From Lysobacter sp. FW306-1B-D06B (lineage in GTDB: Bacteria; Pseudomonadota; Gammaproteobacteria; Xanthomonadales; Xanthomonadaceae): a stretch of 64,000 nt of DNA. Made by a program: the position numbers and the translations under genes. The first letter of the stretch is position 1. The number at the start of each line of letters is the position of its first letter. Below are positions 60,963 through 64,000 of this stretch, in pieces. The notes beneath the pieces are model-generated. The model saw only the letters and a list, made by a program, of their open reading frames with translations. It did no database searches and was not told where the DNA came from. The stretch is from positions 3,782,001-3,846,000 of the forward strand of contig NZ_CP151802.1 of NCBI RefSeq assembly GCF_038446665.1. The letters run 5' to 3'.

Positions 60963-63005
60963 ATGTCCTACAGCACACAATCCATCCGCAACGTGGTCCT
61001 GGCAGGCCACCCCGGCGCCGGCAAAACCACGCTTTTCGAAGCCCTGCTGCAGGCCGGCGGCGCACTCCAGACGGCAGGCACCATCGAACGCGGCAGCACC
61101 GTCTCCGACTTCGACCCGATCGAGAAACAGCGCGGCCACTCCATCGACGCCGCCATCGCCAGCATCGACCATGCAGGCATCCACGTGAACCTGATCGACA
61201 CCCCCGGCTACCCGGATTTCCGCGGGCCGGCATTGTCGGCGCTGGGCGCGGTGGAGACGGTGGCGATCGTCGTCGACGCCGCCAGCGGCGTGGAGTACGG
61301 CACGCGCCGGATGATGGAATACGCCAAGGGGCGCAATCTGTGCCGCGTCATCGTCGTCAACAAGATCGACCACGAAGGCGTCGCGCTGGACGGCGTCCTG
61401 GCCGATCTGCGCGAGACCTTCGGCCCCGAATGCCTCCCGCTCAACCTGCCCGCCGATGGCGGCAAACGCGTGGTCGACTGCCTGATCAACCCGCAGGGCG
61501 ACAGCGACTTCGGTCCGGTCGCCGACTGGCACCAGAAGATCATCGACCAGATCGTCGAGATCAACGAAACGGTGATGGAGCACTACCTCGACGTCGGCGA
61601 AGACGGCCTGTCCGGTGAGGAACTGCACGACGCCTTCGAGCAATGCCTGCGCGAGGGCCACCTCGTCCCGGTGCTGTTCTGCTCGGCGCGCACGGGCGCG
61701 GGCGTGAAGGAGCTGCTCGACGTGGCCGAACGCTGGTTCCCCAATCCGGCCGAGGCCAACGCGCCGCCGTTCGAGAAAGGCCCGGAGCGCGCACGCATCG
61801 AAGCCGTGCCGGACGCGAAGGCGCACGTGCTGGCCGATGTGTTCAAGGTGGTCAACGACCCCTTCGTCGGCAAGCTCGGCATCTTCCGCATCTACCAGGG
61901 GCTGGTGAAGAAGGACACGCAGCTGTTCGTGGACGACGGCAAGAAGCCGTTCAAGGTCGGCCATCTGTTCAAGCTGCGCGGCAAGGATCACATCGAGATC
62001 GAGCAGGCGATTCCCGGCGACATCGCCGCCGTGGTGAAGGTGGAGGAGCTGCATTTCGACGCCGTGCTGCACGACAGCCACGACGAAGACCAGATCCGCC
62101 TGGCGCCGCTGGACTTTCCCAAGCCGATGTTCGGACTGGCCGTGGAAGCGGCGAGCAAGGGCCAGGAGCAGAAGCTCGCCACCGCGCTGCACAAGCTCGG
62201 CGAAGAGGATCCCTGCTTCGTCGTCGAGCACGAGGCCGAGACGAACGAAACGGTCATCCGCGGCCTGTCCGACCTGCACCTGCGCATCAACCTGGAACGG
62301 TTGAAGGACCGCTACGGCGTGGAAGTCACCTCGCGCCCGCCGCGCATCGCCTACCGCGAAACCGTCAGCGGCAAGGCCGAGGGCCATCATCGCCACAAGA
62401 AGCAGACCGGCGGTGCGGGCCAGTTCGGCGAGGTGTTCCTGCGCATCGAACCGCTGCCGCGCGGCGGCGGCTTCGAGTTCGTCGACGAAGTGAAGGGCGG
62501 CACCATCCCCGGCCAGTTCATGCCGGCGGTGGAGAAAGGCGTGCGCCAGGTGCTGCGCAGCGGCGCGGTGGCCGGCTATCCGATCCAGGACGTGCGCGTG
62601 GTCGTCTACGACGGCAAGCATCATCCGGTGGACAGCAAGGAAGTGGCGTTCGTCGCGGCGGGCAAGAAGGCGTTCCTCGATGCGATCGGCAAGGCGCGGC
62701 CGCAGGTGCTGGAGCCGATCGTCGAGCTGGAAGTCAGCGCGCCGGAGCAGCACATGGGCGACGTCAGCGGCGGGCTGGCCAGCAAGCGCGCGCGCATCAG
62801 CGGCACCGACAGCGTGCGCGGAAGCGAGATCGTGGTGAAGGCGCATGTCCCGCTGTCGGAGCTGGAAGGCTACGCGGCCGAACTCAAATCGGTGACCGCC
62901 GGACGCGGCCGGTATTCGCTGGATTTCAGCCACTACGAGCCCGTTCCGGCCAACGTGCAGCAAAAGCTCGTGGAGGCCTACAAGCCGCGGCACGACGAGG
63001 ACTGA
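60963..63005 (+). CDS. EF-G-like translational GTPase (second EF-G)
   Basis: A 680-residue GTPase with the domain order of elongation factor G. G1 is GHPGAGKT (15-22), G3 is IDTPGYPDF (DTPG 79-82) and G4 is NKID (133-136). The switch-I region reads EKQRGHSIDAAIAS, where housekeeping EF-G has a RGITI type of motif. Domain IV has KKQTGGAGQFGEVFLRIEPL in place of the usual SGGRGQYGHV. It is shorter than FusA (about 700) and lacks the str-operon neighbours rpsL, rpsG and tufA, so it is a divergent paralogue. GGGAGAAG lies before the ATG at 60963; the in-frame stretch of over 450 codons upstream covers other genes and was rejected. Confidence 0.88.
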   Translation: MSYSTQSIRNVVLAGHPGAGKTTLFEALLQAGGALQTAGTIERGSTVSDFDPIEKQRGHSIDAAIASIDHAGIHVNLIDTPGYPDFRGPALSALGAVETVAIVVDAASGVEYGTRRMMEYAKGRNLCRVIVVNKIDHEGVALDGVLADLRETFGPECLPLNLPADGGKRVVDCLINPQGDSDFGPVADWHQKIIDQIVEINETVMEHYLDVGEDGLSGEELHDAFEQCLREGHLVPVLFCSARTGAGVKELLDVAERWFPNPAEANAPPFEKGPERARIEAVPDAKAHVLADVFKVVNDPFVGKLGIFRIYQGLVKKDTQLFVDDGKKPFKVGHLFKLRGKDHIEIEQAIPGDIAAVVKVEELHFDAVLHDSHDEDQIRLAPLDFPKPMFGLAVEAASKGQEQKLATALHKLGEEDPCFVVEHEAETNETVIRGLSDLHLRINLERLKDRYGVEVTSRPPRIAYRETVSGKAEGHHRHKKQTGGAGQFGEVFLRIEPLPRGGGFEFVDEVKGGTIPGQFMPAVEKGVRQVLRSGAVAGYPIQDVRVVVYDGKHHPVDSKEVAFVAAGKKAFLDAIGKARPQVLEPIVELEVSAPEQHMGDVSGGLASKRARISGTDSVRGSEIVVKAHVPLSELEGYAAELKSVTAGRGRYSLDFSHYEPVPANVQQKLVEAYKPRHDED

Positions 63006-63094
63006 GCGCGTTCGACGCCGGCACCGCCGACAACGCGATGCCGGCTTCACGCGGTTGTGGCCACTCTGTGCGCTCCGCCCCCGGGAACGCGCCG

Positions 63095-64000
63095 ATGCGA
63101 CCGTCACGAAGCGTGCTGCAGACCGTGCTCGTCGTTGGCCTTGGCATGAGCCTGGGCCTGTTCGCCGCCGCCCCGGCATGGACGCAGACCGCCGCGAGCG
63201 CCACCCGCTCGATCCCGGCCTTCCCCCGCCCTGCGGGATTTCCCGACCCCGCTCGGCGCGTGATCTACGCATATGCCGACGAAGCGCCGCCGATGATGGT
63301 GCGCACCGGGCCCAACACTCTCGAACCGCTGTACCGACGCAGCGGCGACGGCTTCACGCCCGTACGCGCGGCGGGCTATCGCATCGCGATGACCTCATGT
63401 CCGTCGATCACCACCGGCGGCGATTTCCGCACGCGCATGATCGACCTGGCCGCCGCCGAATGGGCCTACTTCGGCCTGCCCGTGCTGGACATGGCGGTGG
63501 AGCCGGCGGCGATCGTGCCGCGCGTGCCGCAGCCATCCGGCGTGGTCGAGATCATCTCGCCGCAACGCAACGCGTCCATCGGCGACCGCGTGCTGCGCCA
63601 GGCGCCGCGACTGGGCCTGATGGAGGACGACCTTGCGGTCGAGGCCGCGATCGCCGGGTACTGGGCCGCCACCGGCAACGAGGAAGCGATGCGCGTGCAG
63701 AGCATCGTCAACTACGGCTGGCACGAAGCGGGCTGGGCGATGCCGTGGTCGGCGGCGTTCATATCGTGGCTGGCCTGCGAAGCGGGACTGACGACCGACC
63801 AGTTCCGTCGCAGCGGCGGCCACATCGACTACGTGCGCGCGGCGGTTCGCGCGCGCGACGGGCAGGATCCCGGCCACCTGTTCGTCGCCTACGATCTCAA
63901 GGAAGCAACACCGGAGGCGGGCGACCTGCTGTGCACCGCGCGCGGCGAGAGTTCCTTCGCCTCCATCGCCGACATCCGTTCCGGAAACAGTCCGTCCACC
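63095..64000 (+). CDS. DUF2272 exported protein, 3' end outside window
   Basis: I translated this directly because it runs off the window edge: 302 codons are visible with no stop. It begins MRPSRSVLQTVLVVGLGMSL with a signal peptide ending near TWTQ-type sequence (APAWTQ). The body has a conserved-looking block (QSIVNYGWHEAGWAMPWSAA followed by FISWLACEAGLTT) that matches DUF2272, a family with an NlpC/P60-like look; Cys and His residues occur in TSCPSITTGG and GGHIDYVRA. It may be a cell-wall-related hydrolase, but that is inference. It lies 89 nt after the EF-G-like gene on the same strand. Confidence 0.75.
   Translation, partial: MRPSRSVLQTVLVVGLGMSLGLFAAAPAWTQTAASATRSIPAFPRPAGFPDPARRVIYAYADEAPPMMVRTGPNTLEPLYRRSGDGFTPVRAAGYRIAMTSCPSITTGGDFRTRMIDLAAAEWAYFGLPVLDMAVEPAAIVPRVPQPSGVVEIISPQRNASIGDRVLRQAPRLGLMEDDLAVEAAIAGYWAATGNEEAMRVQSIVNYGWHEAGWAMPWSAAFISWLACEAGLTTDQFRRSGGHIDYVRAAVRARDGQDPGHLFVAYDLKEATPEAGDLLCTARGESSFASIADIRSGNSPST

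Overview
The window is GC-rich chromosomal DNA from a gammaproteobacterium. It is most consistent with Xanthomonadaceae, probably Lysobacter or a close relative. Four things point there: a fused aspartate kinase/diaminopimelate decarboxylase (lysAC), the MurD2/MurL route to D-glutamate in peptidoglycan, an rmlBACD cluster, and REP-type palindromes of the kind common in that family. Most genes look like ordinary chromosomal functions. No tRNA, rRNA, CRISPR array or insertion sequence was seen. Very long antisense open frames over nearly every gene are a GC effect and were left out.

Layout. 1-3.6 kb: a CecR-type repressor with a lipoprotein adaptor, an ABC ATPase and an ABC-2 permease (a YbhGFS-like exporter). 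3.7-8.7 kb: ybeZ-ybeY-corC, a DUF4105 membrane protein and corA. 8.8-11.1 kb: cstA-ybdD with a clear terminator. 11.2-12.8 kb: a REP-type inverted pair and a DUF819 membrane protein with a small partner. 12.9-15.9 kb: a decayed type VI secretion vgrG island with an intact-looking Tle1-type lipase and tandemly duplicated DUF3304 cassettes. 15.9-24.8 kb: a peptide-use region with an OPT transporter, a POT transporter and two secreted S9 peptidases. Its 0.9-kb gap holds hairpins, a degenerate 22-nt repeat array and a second copy of the REP-type pair. 24.9-28.3 kb: dTDP-L-rhamnose synthesis. 28.8-31.8 kb: a propeller-type sensor kinase. 31.8-34 kb: an APC transporter and a MarC protein. 34.3-43.7 kb: an envelope gene region with a TPR/beta-barrel protein, two DUF6491 lipoproteins, PerM, MipA, a glycine-zipper lipoprotein, a DUF2319 hydrolase and a DUF4410 lipoprotein. 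44-46.4 kb: ssb, two small genes and ispB. 46.6-51.9 kb: a chaperone-usher fimbrial operon (pilin, chaperone, usher, adhesin) with intercistronic hairpins. 52.4-57.7 kb: lysAC-murL-murD2. 57.9-64 kb: PhzF, a glycine-zipper protein, a hydrolase, OsmC, an EF-G-like GTPase and a partial DUF2272 protein.

How the parts work together. lysAC, murL and murD2 overlap end to end on one strand and join the aspartate/DAP/lysine branch to assembly of the peptidoglycan stem peptide. The OPT and POT permeases with the S9 peptidases make a coherent system for taking up and cutting peptides. Rhamnose synthesis, fimbriae, outer-membrane barrels and many lipoproteins show a strong investment in the cell surface. 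The least explained parts are the vgrG remnant with its frame-changing 218-bp duplication, the 22-nt repeat array, and the TPR-barrel gene overlapping a DUF6491 lipoprotein gene.
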